DNA of 64,000 nucleotides, taken from positions 62,001 to 126,000 of the forward strand of contig JANWYG010000019.1 of the NCBI GenBank assembly GCA_025057015.1, written 5' to 3'. The DNA comes from Blastocatellia bacterium. GTDB taxonomy: Bacteria > Acidobacteriota > Blastocatellia > Chloracidobacteriales > JADJPF01. Position 1 is the stretch's first letter. Every line of letters starts with the position of its first letter. Positions 47,980 to 59,200 of this stretch are shown here, one piece after another. The notes under the pieces were generated by a model. It worked only from the letters and a program-made list of their open reading frames with translations. It made no database searches and was not told the origin of the DNA. Position numbers and translations under genes: made by a program.

Positions 47980-48052
47980 GCCGGTGTAGCTCAGTTGGTA
48001 GAGCAGCTGATTTGTAATCAGCTGGTCGGGGGTTCGAGTCCCTTCACCGGCT
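47980..48052 (+). tRNA. tRNA-Thr (anticodon TGT)
   Basis: Acceptor GCCGGTG pairs with CACCGGC. Anticodon loop TTTGTAA (48011-48017) gives TGT. T-arm GGTTCGAGTCC is conserved. CCA is not encoded. Confidence 0.97.
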
Positions 48053-48058
48053 TTTATT

Positions 48059-48144
<86 letters not shown>

Positions 48145-48146
48145 TT

Positions 48147-48219
48147 GCGGGCGTAGCTCAGTAGGTAGAGCATCAGCCTTCCAAGCTGAGGGTCGCGAGT
48201 TCGAGCCTCGTCGCCCGCT
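48147..48219 (+). tRNA. tRNA-Gly (anticodon TCC)
   Basis: Acceptor GCGGGCG/CGCCCGC; anticodon stem TCAGC/GCTGA with loop CTTCCAA (TCC). Confidence 0.96.
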
Positions 48220-48248
48220 TTTTTAAGCTTGGTGAGCGAGCTTAGCAG

Positions 48249-48321
<73 letters not shown>

Positions 48322-48369
48322 TTGGCCTTTTTAGGACTGTAGGTCAAAGATGCTAGGGTAGAAAGTAAG

Positions 48370-48522
48370 ATGCCTAGGGATAACATAGTCTTGCAATGTG
48401 TAGAATGTAAGAGGCGTAACTACGCTACTACTAAGAACAAAAAGAAGACCACGGCTCGGCTAGAATTTTCTAAATTCTGTCGTTTTTGTAGAAAGCATGT
48501 AACTCATAGAGAGACCAAGTAG
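48370..48522 (+). CDS. rpmG: 50S ribosomal protein L33
   Basis: 50-residue protein with Cys pairs CVEC (10-13) and CRFC (37-40), the zinc-ribbon form of L33, and the usual [12 protein letters not shown] core. Its stop TAG uses bases 48520-48522, the last two of which (48521-48522) are the first two bases of tRNA-Trp. Position between tRNA-Thr and tRNA-Trp/secE is the classical one. Confidence 0.96.
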   Translation: MPRDNIVLQCVECKRRNYATTKNKKKTTARLEFSKFCRFCRKHVTHRETK

Positions 48523-48596
48523 GGGTGTAGCTCAATAGGTAGAGCGTCGGTCTCCAAAACCGCAGGCTGGGGGTTCGAGTCCCTCCACCCCTGCCA
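48521..48596 (+). tRNA. tRNA-Trp (anticodon CCA)
   Basis: Acceptor AGGGGTG/CACCCCT, discriminator G, then CCA encoded at 48594-48596. Anticodon loop CTCCAAA (CCA). Its first two bases overlap the rpmG stop codon. Confidence 0.96.
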
Positions 48597-48613
48597 TTTT
48601 GAAGGGAAGTTTA

Positions 48614-48865
48614 ATGAGTCAGATTACGGAAGCGGCGCCTACTCAACGCGAACTAGGCGGCGCAGTAAGCAAGATAGCTCAGACTAAGCAGTTCTATCGC
48701 GACGTCAAAGCCGAAATGAAGAAAGTAACTTGGCCGACGCGCGAAGAAGTTAAAGGGACGACTGTAGTTGTTCTGATAGCAGTGTTCTTTTTTGGGTTTT
48801 TCCTGTGGGGAGTGGACATCGTTATATCCTTGATTCTGAAGACTTTGATGGACCTCGTCAAATAG
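48614..48865 (+). CDS. secE: Preprotein translocase subunit SecE
   Basis: 83 residues from the ATG at 48614, with GAAGGGAAG in front. The conserved SecE helix is FYRDVKAEMKKVTWPTREEV, followed by one membrane span (VVVLIAVFFFGFFLWGVDIV). Part of SecYEG. Followed after 25 bases by nusG. Confidence 0.95.
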   Translation: MSQITEAAPTQRELGGAVSKIAQTKQFYRDVKAEMKKVTWPTREEVKGTTVVVLIAVFFFGFFLWGVDIVISLILKTLMDLVK

Positions 48866-48890
48866 AGCTCTTACCTCTGGGTAAAGTCAG

Positions 48891-49448
48891 ATGCCAAAAA
48901 AGTGGTTCATAATACATACCTACTCTGGTTTCGAGCGCAAAGTTAAAGAAAGCCTGGAAAATCGTGTCAAGGCCTACTCTATGGAAAACGAAATCTTTAG
49001 AGTGTTGGTGCCTGAAGAACCTGTTATAGAGATAAGAGGTAACAAGCGTAGAGAGAGCATGCGGCTTATTTTCCCAGGTTACGTGCTTGTGGAGATAGAG
49101 TGCGACGAGAAGGGCGAGATGTCTGACAAGGCTTGGCATATCGTAAAAAGCACTCCCAAAGTGACTAGCTTTGTGGGTGGGCAGAAGCCAACCCCTCTTA
49201 CGGATGAGGAAGCTGAGCAGATCTTGCACCATGAAACAGAACCTAATAAGAAGCCCAAGCCCAAGGTAACGTTTGTACAGGGAGATACTGTTAAGATCAT
49301 AGAGGGGCCGTTTGCTAGTTTTTCTGGAGTCGTCGATGAAATCAACCCTGACAGGAGCACGTTGAAAGTAATGGTAACTATTTTTGGCCGCTCTACGCCT
49401 GTGGAGCTTAACTTCCTGCAGGTTGAGAAAATTACCTTTAGTGAGTAG
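48891..49448 (+). CDS. nusG: Transcription termination/antitermination factor NusG
   Basis: 185 residues. N-terminal NGN domain ([20 protein letters not shown]), with [10 protein letters not shown], and a C-terminal KOW domain ([21 protein letters not shown]) that binds Rho or ribosomal S10. Sits between secE and rplK as in most bacteria. Confidence 0.97.
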   Translation: MPKKWFIIHTYSGFERKVKESLENRVKAYSMENEIFRVLVPEEPVIEIRGNKRRESMRLIFPGYVLVEIECDEKGEMSDKAWHIVKSTPKVTSFVGGQKPTPLTDEEAEQILHHETEPNKKPKPKVTFVQGDTVKIIEGPFASFSGVVDEINPDRSTLKVMVTIFGRSTPVELNFLQVEKITFSE

Positions 49449-49453
49449 ATGTT

Positions 49454-49879
49454 ATGGCGAAGAAGATCACTGCATACGTCAAGTTACAGATCCCAGCGGG
49501 TAAAGCTAATCCGGCTCCGCCCATAGGGCCGGCTTTGGGACATCATGGCGTCAATATAATGGAGTTTTGTAAACAGTTTAATGCTAAGACAGCGCAGATG
49601 GGGGATATCAATATCCCTGTAGTGATTACTATCTATTCTGACAGGTCTTTTACTTTTGTTACGAAGACTCCACCTGCCGCTGATCTAATCAAGAAAGCTC
49701 TTGGTTTAGCCAAAGGTTCGGCTAAGCCGAATCGGGAGAAAGTGGGCAAAATCTCGCGCAAAAAGCTGCGTGAGATAGCCGAAATGAAGCTTCCCGATCT
49801 GAATTGTACTGACCTAGATGCTGCTACCAGAACTATAGAAGGTACGGCAAAAAGCCTAGGAGTTGAGATAATCGATTAA
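49454..49879 (+). CDS. rplK: 50S ribosomal protein L11
   Basis: 141 residues, normal. [27 protein letters not shown] is the conserved N-terminal region, described at residues 14-40. Binds 23S rRNA at the GTPase centre. Confidence 0.98.
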   Translation: MAKKITAYVKLQIPAGKANPAPPIGPALGHHGVNIMEFCKQFNAKTAQMGDINIPVVITIYSDRSFTFVTKTPPAADLIKKALGLAKGSAKPNREKVGKISRKKLREIAEMKLPDLNCTDLDAATRTIEGTAKSLGVEIID

Positions 49880-49881
49880 CT

Positions 49882-49902
49882 GCTCCTTGTTCGGCAAGGA
49901 GC
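49882..49902 (+). promoter_or_regulatory. Hairpin before rplA, candidate L1 control site
   Basis: GCTCCTTG, loop TTCGG, CAAGGAGC: eight-base perfect stem, about 50 bases before the rplA start. No T-run, so not a terminator. L1 represses its own operon by binding a leader in other bacteria, usually upstream of rplK; this place between rplK and rplA could be a variant or an RNA-processing site. Confidence 0.45.
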
Positions 49903-49951
49903 TTAACCGAGGAAGGTGCAAGCGCGCCGGTGACCTCATAGTGGAAAAGTG

Positions 49952-50650
49952 ATGCCAAAAGCAGGAAAAAAATATAGACAAGCTCTTTCTCAAATTTCTC
50001 CAGGAAAAGCCTATACCTTAGAAGAGGGTATAAATCTGCTGAAAAAGATAGCTTACGCTAAGTTTGACGAGACTGTGGAAGTCGCTATGGTCCTTGGCGT
50101 AGACCCACGTAAGGCCGATCAGATGGTGCGTGGGACTGTAGTGCTGCCCAACGGGTTAGGTAAATCGAAGCGAGTTTGTGTGATAGCTTCAGGTGAAAAG
50201 CAGAAGGAGGCTCGTGAAGCTGGTGCTGAGGAAGTAGGTGCGGAGGACATAGTAGATAGGATCAAGGCCGGATGGTTAGATTTTGATGCTGTCATAGCTA
50301 CACCTGATATGATGAAAATCGTCGGAAGCTTGGGCAAGATTCTAGGACCTCGCGGACTTATGCCGAATCCTAAAACTGGTACTGTAACTTTCGATGTGGC
50401 TAAGGCTGTTCAGGAGACGAAAGCCGGAAAGGTAGAATTTAGAGTCGATAAAACTGGTGTCATACACGGGCCGGTTGGAAAGCTCTCCTTCGATTCGAAG
50501 AAGCTCATAGAGAATTCAAAGGCTTTTATTGATGCAATAGTTAAGGCCAAGCCACAGGCCAGCAAAGGTCGGTATGTAAAAGCTATATACCTTTCTTCGA
50601 CTATGAGTCCAGGTATCAAGCTGGATGCCGATCGCGTGCTAGCAGCTTAA
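49952..50650 (+). CDS. rplA: 50S ribosomal protein L1
   Basis: 232 residues from the ATG at 49952; a GTG three bases earlier is also possible. Two-domain L1 fold, with the [14 protein letters not shown] signature near 130. Also acts as a translational repressor in most bacteria. Confidence 0.97.
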   Translation: MPKAGKKYRQALSQISPGKAYTLEEGINLLKKIAYAKFDETVEVAMVLGVDPRKADQMVRGTVVLPNGLGKSKRVCVIASGEKQKEAREAGAEEVGAEDIVDRIKAGWLDFDAVIATPDMMKIVGSLGKILGPRGLMPNPKTGTVTFDVAKAVQETKAGKVEFRVDKTGVIHGPVGKLSFDSKKLIENSKAFIDAIVKAKPQASKGRYVKAIYLSSTMSPGIKLDADRVLAA

Positions 50651-50668
50651 ATTAAGCGGGGAGTTGGT

Positions 50669-51187
50669 ATGGACAGAAAACGTAAAGAGAAGGAACTGGC
50701 TGCGTTGGCGGCGGACTTTAAAGCTGCTAATCATGTGTTCCTCTTCGGGTTTCAGGGACTTAACGTGGCTAATGATACTGTCCTTCGAAGGGAATTCCGC
50801 AAGAGTAATATAAAGTACAAAGTAGTCAAAAACACTATAGCTCAGAAAGCGTCTGAGGGGACGCCACTGGAACAGATGGACAAGCATTTTACCGGCCCTA
50901 CGGCGATTGCGATTGCCGAAGATCCTGTTAGTTTAGCAAAGCTTGTCTCCAAGTTTGCTAAGGACTATGCTCAGTTTAAGTTTAAGGCAGGCATAGTAGA
51001 AGGGCGTGTAATCGATGCATCCGATCTAGAAGCCTTGGTAAACCTGCCTTCGAGAGAGCAATTGCTTAGCAAGATTATGTTCTTGATTAACTCTGGTGCT
51101 CAGCGGCTTGCAAGTGCTACTTCAGGGGTAGCTCGTAACCTGACCGTAGTGCTCAGCCAGATGGTGGAGAAGAACAAAGGATCGTGA
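50669..51187 (+). CDS. rplJ: 50S ribosomal protein L10
   Basis: 172 residues. N-terminal RNA-binding domain (VVKNTIAQKA, FTGPTAIAIAEDP) and a C-terminal helix (about 135-170) that binds L7/L12 dimers. RBS GGGGAG in the 18-base gap after rplA. Confidence 0.96.
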   Translation: MDRKRKEKELAALAADFKAANHVFLFGFQGLNVANDTVLRREFRKSNIKYKVVKNTIAQKASEGTPLEQMDKHFTGPTAIAIAEDPVSLAKLVSKFAKDYAQFKFKAGIVEGRVIDASDLEALVNLPSREQLLSKIMFLINSGAQRLASATSGVARNLTVVLSQMVEKNKGS

Positions 51188-51251
51188 CTTTAAAATATAT
51201 TTCCGGCAGAAATGACGTTGATAAAGCCGGTTTTAAGGGAGGAAGTTGTAA

Positions 51252-51638
51252 ATGTCTGAGAAGCTGAAAGGAATTTTAGATCAGATCAAGAGCCTAACTC
51301 TTCTAGAAGCGGCGGAACTGGTCAAGATGATGGAGGAAGCCTTCGGTGTATCTGCAGCAGCGGCGGCCGTAGCAGTTGCTCCTGCGGCTAGCGCTCCTGC
51401 GGCTGAAGCTGCTCCTGTAGAAGAAAAGACCGAATTTGATGTGATACTTGCCAGCGTTGGTGCTAACAAGATTAATGTTATCAAGGTCGTGCGTGAGATT
51501 ACTTCGCTCGGCTTGAAAGAAGCGAAAGACTTGGTAGAATCTGCTCCAAAGGCTGTCAAAGAAGGTGTGTCTAAAGAGGAAGCTGAGGCTATCAAGAAGA
51601 AACTTACTGACGCAGGGGCTACAGTAGAAATCAAATAG
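51252..51638 (+). CDS. rplL: 50S ribosomal protein L7/L12
   Basis: 128 residues: N-terminal dimer helix, Ala-rich hinge near 35-52, and C-terminal factor-binding domain with [32 protein letters not shown] before the ATG. Confidence 0.98.
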   Translation: MSEKLKGILDQIKSLTLLEAAELVKMMEEAFGVSAAAAAVAVAPAASAPAAEAAPVEEKTEFDVILASVGANKINVIKVVREITSLGLKEAKDLVESAPKAVKEGVSKEEAEAIKKKLTDAGATVEIK

Positions 51639-51672
51639 GTTATTAATTTGCCACTCTAAGAATTCAAGCTAT

Positions 51673-51701
51673 GGCGGTCGTTTTCGGCCGTTACTTTTTT
51701 T
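51673..51701 (+). terminator. Attenuator-type terminator after rplL
   Basis: GGCGGTCG (51673-51680), loop TTTT, CGGCCGTT (51685-51692) with some G-U pairs, followed by AC and seven T. Classic Rho-independent shape. Partial terminators between rplL and rpoB are known in other bacteria, where they reduce rpoBC relative to ribosomal protein output. Confidence 0.75.
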
Positions 51702-51747
51702 CGCATTTGAACGTTTGTGTCAGAGTATTCCAAATAGGGAACTGTCG

Positions 51748-51800
51748 ACGCGAAGAGCGTAACTGGGATTCTGTGCCCGGTTAGGCCCTTCGCGTTTTGT
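51748..51800 (+). terminator. Second, two-layered hairpin before rpoB
   Basis: Outer stem ACGCGAAG (51748-51755) with CTTCGCGT (51788-51795); inner stem AACTGGG (51761-51767) with CCCGGTT (51776-51782). TTTTGTT follows. Works as a second attenuator or an RNA-processing site; the closest match to a termination signal is the outer stem with its T-rich end. Confidence 0.6.
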
Positions 51801-51919
51801 TATGGCGGAGATTCGGTTGAGTCACGCTGGAAAATGCTTCTCATAATCCTGTCAAGCACAAAAACTTAGTGCCTAGGGCCGGAGATGCACTATATAGTGC
51901 TGCACGAAAGGATATTTTT

Positions 51920-54900
51920 ATGTCAACAGTTCACGGTGAGGTTGTTTTCGGTACTATGAAGCGTACCAGGAAAGATTTTTCCAAAATTAAAACTGCAGTA
52001 CGTATTCCTAATCTGACCGAAATACAGCGAGAATCTTATCATCGATTCTTACAGATGGACTTGCTGCCCGAAGAACGCGAAAACGTAGGATTGCAGGCTG
52101 TCTTTCGCTCAGTTTTCCCGATAACTGATTTTCGCAACACAGCCCAACTCGACTTCATTAGCTACTCCATAGGTGAGTGGCGGTGCAAGTGTGGTCGACT
52201 TGAAGGACTAAATTACTTGCGATCTAAATGCCGAAACTGTGGTGCCACTATTCGCGTAAATCCGCTGTCCTCTGATGATGTGCTTTGCGACAAATGTGGG
52301 GCTTTTAACAGAAATGTCGTAAGACTCTGTGACACTTGTGGTGAACCTGTTGGGCTGAAGCTTAAATATGACGTGCATGAGTGCCAAGAGCGCGGTATGA
52401 CCTACTCAGTACCGCTCAAGGTAAACATAAGGCTTACGGTGTGGAACAAAGATGAAGCTACTGGCCGTAAGTCCATCCATGATATGAAAGAAAACGAGGT
52501 GTACTTTGGTGAAATCCCGTTAATGACAGAAAACAGTACTTTTATCATCAACGGTACTGAGCGGGTGATAGTAAGTCAGCTACATCGCAGTCCTGGAGTG
52601 TTCTTTGAGAAAGGGGCAGTCTATACAGCAAAGATTATACCTTATCGTGGCTCGTGGGTTGACTTTGAGTATGACTCGAAGAATTTGCTCTATGTGCGTA
52701 TTGACCGCAAGCGAAAGTTCTTGGCTACAACTTTCCTGCGAGCTTTGGGGCTTGTAATGACGCTTGATATCGATAAGTGGCGTAACAACGAGATCTCCGA
52801 GAGCGAGTTTGAAGATGCTGTCAAGTTGAGTACTTACACAGATAGTGCGATACTGCGCACGTTTTATAACACTAACAAGGTCTATGTCAAAAACAGGAAG
52901 TTCTATCTTGCTGTGGCGCCATCCGTACAGGATTTCAAGGTTTCCAAGGCTGTAACCGATCCTAAGACGGGTGAAGTGCTCTTGCGGGCGGGACGAAAGA
53001 TTTCGGCTATAGCTCTCGAGAAGTTCAAAAATGCCGGTATAACCATGATAGAAATAGATGCTTCCGATCTGGAAGGCGCCTATGTAGTCGAAGATATAGT
53101 TGACCGAGAAACTAGCGAAGTACTCGTAGAGAGCAACGAGCCACTCGGGGCTAAGGAATATGCCAAAATACTAGAAACGACGGTGAACAGTTTTGAGGTC
53201 TTTTTCCCTGAACGAGATGATGTAGGGGTGGTAATCAGTCAGACTCTCAAGAAGGATACCGTAAAGTTTCCTCGTGAGGCGCTGCTTGAAATCTACAGAA
53301 AGATGCGGCCTGGTGACCCTCCTACTATATCTACTGCCTGGAACCTCTTTTACGGAATGTTCTTCGATGAGAGAAAATTTGACTTCTCCAAAGTCGGTCG
53401 GTTGAAGTTCAATATCAAGATGGGACGTCCTGAACGCGAGCGGCTCGATGAGCAGATCCTCTCGCCTGCAGATTTCTTCGATGTGATCAAGTACCTACTG
53501 AGGCTCAAAAAGAACATAGGAGAAGCTGATGATATCGATCATCTGGGTAACCGAAGAGTGCGTGCTGTAGGAGAGTTGCTGGAGAACCAGTTTCGTGTTG
53601 GCCTCGTCAGAATGGAGCGCGCAATCAAAGAGAAGATGTCTATACACCAAGAAATGCGCACAGCAATGCCTAGAGATCTCATAAATGCCAAACCAGTCAC
53701 TGCTGCTATTAGGGAGTTTTTTGGATCTAGTCAGCTATCCCAGTTTATGGACCAGACCAATCCCTTATCTGAGATCACTCACAAGCGCAGGCTGTCAGCG
53801 CTCGGTCCTGGCGGACTCTCGCGTGAACGAGCCGGATTTGAAGTAAGAGACGTACACCCTACTCACTACGGCCGCATCTGTCCTATAGAGACACCCGAAG
53901 GACCAAACATCGGCCTGATTTCATCCCTATCGTGCTTTGCTAGAATCAACGAGTTTGGATTTATAGAATCACCTTACAGGAAGGTAGAAAACGGCAAAGT
54001 AGTTGATTACTACAAGGTGATCAACAGCGGTTCTACCGATCTGAAAATAGGCGAGCATGTCTCACAGATGAGGCTAGATGCGGCAAATGCTGCTGCCATA
54101 GCTAAGGGTGGTCGACCAGCCGAAGCTGAACCTCATCCCTTCTATCTCTCGGCATGGGAAGAGGATCGCTATACTATAGCCCAGGCGAATATCGAGCTAG
54201 ATGCTGAAGGTAGAATAATAAATGAACGTGTTGCAGCACGCAAAGCGGGTAATTTCGTCCTGGCTCATAGAGATGAAATACAGTTTATCGACGTGTCTCC
54301 TAAACAGCTCGTTTCAGTAGCCGCTTCATTGATACCCTTTCTAGAGAATGATGACGCGAACCGTGCTCTTATGGGGTCAAATATGCAGCGACAGGCTGTA
54401 CCACTTCTTAGGGCAGAAGCTCCTTTTGTAGGCACCGGCATGGAGAAAGTCACGGCTCAAGATAGCGGCGCAGTAGTTGTGGCAAGGCGGGACGGTGTAG
54501 TGGATAGTGTCGACTCTGAGCGAATTATTATTCGCGTTGATCACAAGCAAGACGGTAGCCTCTCACGCGAAGTGACGGCGGATATCTATCAACTTGTCAA
54601 GTTCAAGCGTTCTAATCAAAACACGTGTATTAATCAAAAGCCGATAGTTAGTGTAGGTCAACGTGTCAAAAAGGGCGAAGTCATAGCTGACGGCCCGTGT
54701 ACAGATATGGGCGAACTAGCTCTTGGCCGCAACGTCTTAGTGGCTTTCATGCCTTGGCGAGGGTACAACTTCGAAGATGCTATCCTAGTATCTGAAAAGC
54801 TGGTCAAGGAAGATGCCTACACTTCTATCCATATAGAAGAGCTAGAGATAGAGGCAAGGGATACTAAGCTAGGCCCGGAAGAAATCACAAGAGACATACC

Positions 54901-56275
54901 GAACGTCTCAGAGTCTATGCTCAGAGATCTAGATGACTCCGGTATTATCCGTATCGGTGCACATGTTAAGCCCGGATCGATCCTCGTAGGTAAGGTTACT
55001 CCGAAGGGTGAGACACAATTGACTCCTGAAGAGAAACTACTGAGAGCCATTTTTGGAGAAAAGGCCGGAGATGTGCGCGATGCATCCCTGACGTGTCCTC
55101 CGGGCATAGAAGGTATAGTAGTTGATGTAAAGGTCTTTACCCGTAAAGGTGCTGAGAAGGATAAGCGTAGCCTGGCGATTGAAGCTGCTGAGGAAGCGAA
55201 GCTGCGTAAGAACCTTGCTGACGAAGTGAGGATACTTCAGGAGGAACGAGATAAGCGTATCTACGAGCTTCTAAGGGGGCAAAAGCTCGCAAAAGACCTC
55301 AAGGTGAACCAGGAAGAGACGATAGCTCGTCGAGGTGAAGAGCTGACGCCTCAAAAATTGAAGGGCCTAACGCTGGACATCCTTAAGAAGATAGAACTGC
55401 AGTCACAGAAGATTGACGTAGCTGCTGAAATCAGCGAGCTTGAAGCACGTACCGATCGGCAGATAAGTATTCTCAGGCAGTTTTATGAGGAGCGCATAGA
55501 GAAACTTAAAAAGGGTGACGAGTTACCGCCTGGCGTGATCAAAATGGTCAAAGTCTTTATCGCTATGAAGCGAAAGCTTTCCGTAGGTGACAAGATGGCT
55601 GGGCGGCACGGTAACAAGGGGGTCATAGCGCAGATCTTGCCAGAGGAAGATATGCCCTTTTTGGCAGACGGTACTCCTGTGGAAATAGTCCTTAATCCGC
55701 TTGGTGTACCTTCTCGTATGAATGTCGGACAGATTCTGGAGACGCACTTAGGCTATGCAGCCAAAGTTTTGGGACTGCATTTTGCCACTCCTGTGTTCGA
55801 CGGTGCTACTGAAAAGGAGATAAAACAGATGCTCGAGCTGGCCAAACTGCCCACTAGCGGCAAACAGATACTTTATGATGGACTGACCGGAGAGCCGTTC
55901 GAGCAGCAGGTAACCGTAGGCTATATTTACATGATGAAACTGTCCCACTTGGTAGACGATAAGATACACGCTCGTTCTATAGGTCCTTACTCTCTTATTA
56001 CTCAGCAACCGCTTGGTGGCAAAGCTCAGTTCGGTGGACAGCGTTTTGGAGAAATGGAGGTTTGGGCACTTGAAGCTTATGGCGCAGCTCACATACTACA
56101 AGAGCTGCTCACTGCCAAGTCGGACGACGTAGCAGGTAGGTCTAAGATCTACGAAGCAATAGTCAAGGGTGAGTCAGATTTCGATCCTGGTCTGCCGGAG
56201 TCTTTTAACGTGCTGATCAGAGAGCTGCAGTCACTTTGTCTAGACGTCGAATTGATAAAGAAGTCTGACTACTAA
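51920..56275 (+). CDS. rpoB: RNA polymerase beta subunit with zinc-ribbon insertion
   Basis: 1451 residues from the ATG at 51920 (AAAGGA ahead); an ATG-like start at 51869 would add 17 residues unlike any RpoB. Canonical beta motifs are present: the rifampicin region [18 protein letters not shown] near 610, NIGLISSL near 670, and [23 protein letters not shown] near 1225. Unusual: residues 89-140 hold eight cysteines, C-x-C-x12-C-x2-C (89, 91, 104, 107) and C-x2-C-x10-C-x2-C (123, 126, 137, 140), just before [13 protein letters not shown], a place with no cysteines in most RpoB. The first group has the same spacing as the RpoC zinc finger. The insert is about 55 residues. Confidence 0.97.
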   Translation: MSTVHGEVVFGTMKRTRKDFSKIKTAVRIPNLTEIQRESYHRFLQMDLLPEERENVGLQAVFRSVFPITDFRNTAQLDFISYSIGEWRCKCGRLEGLNYLRSKCRNCGATIRVNPLSSDDVLCDKCGAFNRNVVRLCDTCGEPVGLKLKYDVHECQERGMTYSVPLKVNIRLTVWNKDEATGRKSIHDMKENEVYFGEIPLMTENSTFIINGTERVIVSQLHRSPGVFFEKGAVYTAKIIPYRGSWVDFEYDSKNLLYVRIDRKRKFLATTFLRALGLVMTLDIDKWRNNEISESEFEDAVKLSTYTDSAILRTFYNTNKVYVKNRKFYLAVAPSVQDFKVSKAVTDPKTGEVLLRAGRKISAIALEKFKNAGITMIEIDASDLEGAYVVEDIVDRETSEVLVESNEPLGAKEYAKILETTVNSFEVFFPERDDVGVVISQTLKKDTVKFPREALLEIYRKMRPGDPPTISTAWNLFYGMFFDERKFDFSKVGRLKFNIKMGRPERERLDEQILSPADFFDVIKYLLRLKKNIGEADDIDHLGNRRVRAVGELLENQFRVGLVRMERAIKEKMSIHQEMRTAMPRDLINAKPVTAAIREFFGSSQLSQFMDQTNPLSEITHKRRLSALGPGGLSRERAGFEVRDVHPTHYGRICPIETPEGPNIGLISSLSCFARINEFGFIESPYRKVENGKVVDYYKVINSGSTDLKIGEHVSQMRLDAANAAAIAKGGRPAEAEPHPFYLSAWEEDRYTIAQANIELDAEGRIINERVAARKAGNFVLAHRDEIQFIDVSPKQLVSVAASLIPFLENDDANRALMGSNMQRQAVPLLRAEAPFVGTGMEKVTAQDSGAVVVARRDGVVDSVDSERIIIRVDHKQDGSLSREVTADIYQLVKFKRSNQNTCINQKPIVSVGQRVKKGEVIADGPCTDMGELALGRNVLVAFMPWRGYNFEDAILVSEKLVKEDAYTSIHIEELEIEARDTKLGPEEITRDIPNVSESMLRDLDDSGIIRIGAHVKPGSILVGKVTPKGETQLTPEEKLLRAIFGEKAGDVRDASLTCPPGIEGIVVDVKVFTRKGAEKDKRSLAIEAAEEAKLRKNLADEVRILQEERDKRIYELLRGQKLAKDLKVNQEETIARRGEELTPQKLKGLTLDILKKIELQSQKIDVAAEISELEARTDRQISILRQFYEERIEKLKKGDELPPGVIKMVKVFIAMKRKLSVGDKMAGRHGNKGVIAQILPEEDMPFLADGTPVEIVLNPLGVPSRMNVGQILETHLGYAAKVLGLHFATPVFDGATEKEIKQMLELAKLPTSGKQILYDGLTGEPFEQQVTVGYIYMMKLSHLVDDKIHARSIGPYSLITQQPLGGKAQFGGQRFGEMEVWALEAYGAAHILQELLTAKSDDVAGRSKIYEAIVKGESDFDPGLPESFNVLIRELQSLCLDVELIKKSDY

Positions 56276-56299
56276 ACAGGGTATTAAACCCGGGAGGTT

Positions 56300-59200
56300 A
56301 TGACATTGAGAATCCAGGAAAAACAAAGTTTAGCACCTGAGTTCGAGGCTATAAGGATTTCCTTAGCTTCCCCAGAAAAAATCCGCTCCTGGTCCCGCGG
56401 GGAAGTGACTAAACCAGAGACGATTAATTACCGCACCTTTAAGCCTGAACGCGATGGTCTATTCTGCGCACGTATCTTTGGTCCTGTGACCGACTGGGAG
56501 TGTCTCTGTGGTAAGTACAAGAGGATGAAGCATAAGGGAGTCATCTGTGATAAGTGTGGCGTAGAAGTAACGCAATCTAAGGTGCGCCGCGAGCGACTTG
56601 GGCACATAGAGCTTGCCAGCCCTTGCTCGCATGTTTGGTTTTTCAAAGGACTACCTTCACGTATAGGTCATCTGTTGGACATTTCGCTGAGAGATCTGGA
56701 AAAAGTGCTCTACTTTGAGTCTTACATAGTTGTAGATCCAGGTGATGTGCCAGGGCTTAAGGAGAGAGAGCTACTGACCGATGAGCGCTATAGGCAGTTG
56801 ATGCAGGAATACCCTGGTCGCTTCTCGGCAAGAATGGGCGCAGAGGCTATAAAGGAGCTCTTGCAGAAAGTGGACGTAGAAGAACTTGCTGATGAGCTTC
56901 GCAGAAAAATGCGCGAGGAAACTTCGCAGCAAAAGAGGTTAAAGTATTCTAAGAGACTGAAAGTCATAGATGCTTTTCGTAAATCAGGCAACAAACCTGA
57001 GTGGATGATATTAGATGTAATACCAGTCATCCCACCTGAACTGAGGCCACTTGTGCCCCTTGACGGCGGCAGATTTGCTACTTCCGATCTAAATGACCTT
57101 TATAGGAGGGTAATTAATCGCAACAATCGGCTTAAAAAGTTGCTTGAATTAAAAGCTCCTGAAGTGATAGTTCGCAATGAGAAGAGAATGTTGCAGGAAG
57201 CTGTCGATGCTTTGTTTGATAACGGCCGAAGAGGTAGAGTCCTGCGTGGTGTAAACAACCGCGCACTTAAGTCTCTTTCTGATACACTCAAAGGTAAGCA
57301 AGGGCGCTTTCGTCAAAACTTGCTCGGTAAGCGCGTCGACTACTCCGGACGTTCTGTGATAGTCGTAGGCCCTGAGCTTAAACTTCATCAATGTGGTCTG
57401 CCTAAGAAAATGGCCCTCGAGCTGTTCAAACCGTTCATCTACAACCAGCTCGAACGGCAAGGTCATGCGGCTACTATAAAGCAGGCCAAGGAAATGGTCG
57501 AAAAGCAAGAACCGATAGTTTGGGATATCTTAGAGGAAGTGATAAGGGAACATCCCGTGTTGCTTAATCGCGCGCCAACGCTCCACCGCCTAGGTATACA
57601 GGCGTTCGAGCCAGTTCTTGTAGAGGGTAAAGCTATAAAGATTCATCCTCTGGTCTGTACTGCGTTTAATGCTGACTTTGACGGCGATCAGATGGCCGTA
57701 CATATCCCGCTTTCGCCTGAGGCTCAGATAGAAGCCAACGTGCTGATGCTTTCTTCACACAATATCCTTAGTCCAGCAAGCGGTCAGCCCATAGCTGTGC
57801 CTACGCAAGATATAGTCCTAGGCTGCTACTATCTTACAAAAGCCAATCCTAATGGCAAAGGTGCTGGCAAGAGCTTTGCAAGTACTGAAGAGGTATTGCT
57901 TGCTCTGGATAGAGGGATAGTATCTATACAGACGCCGATAATGCTGCGCTACAGCGGAAAGCTGATTAATCTAGAACAGGAGCGCGATTCGCAGGATCTT
58001 CTCCGTGCTCGTTGTAGAGAAATAGATGATGTGTTAAGCACTACCGTAGGACGCGTCATCTTTAACGACCATTTACCTAAAGAGATGCCGTTTATAAATG
58101 GTCTTCTAAAGAAAAAGGGCTTGCAATCGCTGGTCAATTACAGCTTTCTCAAGTACGGCCTTGAGAAAACCGTGCAGATGCTCGACGAGCTGAAGTCTTT
58201 GGGCTTTCACTATGCTACTCGTGCCGGTATCTCTATAGGTATAGACGATTTGGTTACACCTGCTTCAAAGCAGGAGCTCGTACAGCAAGCAGAAAATGAG
58301 GTGATAGAGGTAGAGAAGCAGTACCAAGACGGCATCATTACAAACGGTGAGCGCTATAACCGCGTAATCCAAATCTGGTCGGAGACTACTGAAAAAGTTG
58401 CCAAGGAAATGTTCGAAGCTATGAAACAGCGCGAGCAGGAGACCGGACAACTCAATCCGATCATGATAATGGCAGATTCTGGTGCAAGAGGTTCTGCTCA
58501 GCAGATCCGTCAATTGGCTGGTATGCGGGGCCTAATGGCCAAGCCTTCGGGAGAGATCATAGAAACCCCCATAAGAGCCAACTTTCGCGAAGGGCTCAAC
58601 GTGCTTCAGTATTTCATCTCAACGCATGGTGCCCGCAAGGGACTTGCCGATACTGCACTTAAGACTGCTGATTCGGGCTATCTCACGCGCCGTCTCGTTG
58701 ACGTGGCACAAGATGTCATAGTCTCTGAGTATGACTGCCATACGCTCAAAGGTATATGGGCAGAGGCTATCACCGAAGGCGGTGAGGTGATCGAACACTT
58801 GCGAGACCGCATAATCGGCCGTGTTGCCCTAGAAAACGTCGTAGATCCGGTTACTGGTGAGATACTAGCTCGTGCAGGTGAGGAAATAACCGAGGATATT
58901 GCTGCTGAAATACAAAATGCTGGTGGTATAGAGCGTGTGAGAATCCGTTCGGTGCTTACTTGTGAAGCTCGCCGCGGAGTCTGCGTCAAATGCTACGGTC
59001 GCAACTTGGCCACAGGAAGAATGGTGGAGATAGGTGAAGCTGTGGGAGTAATAGCTGCACAGTCAATAGGAGAGCCAGGCACGCAGCTTACTATGAGAAC
59101 CTTCCATATAGGCGGTGTTGCTACAGGCAGTACGGCACAGTCTTCAGATGAAGCTCGCAAGGCTGGTAGAGTTCGTTTTACTGATCTTAAGACGGTGCGT

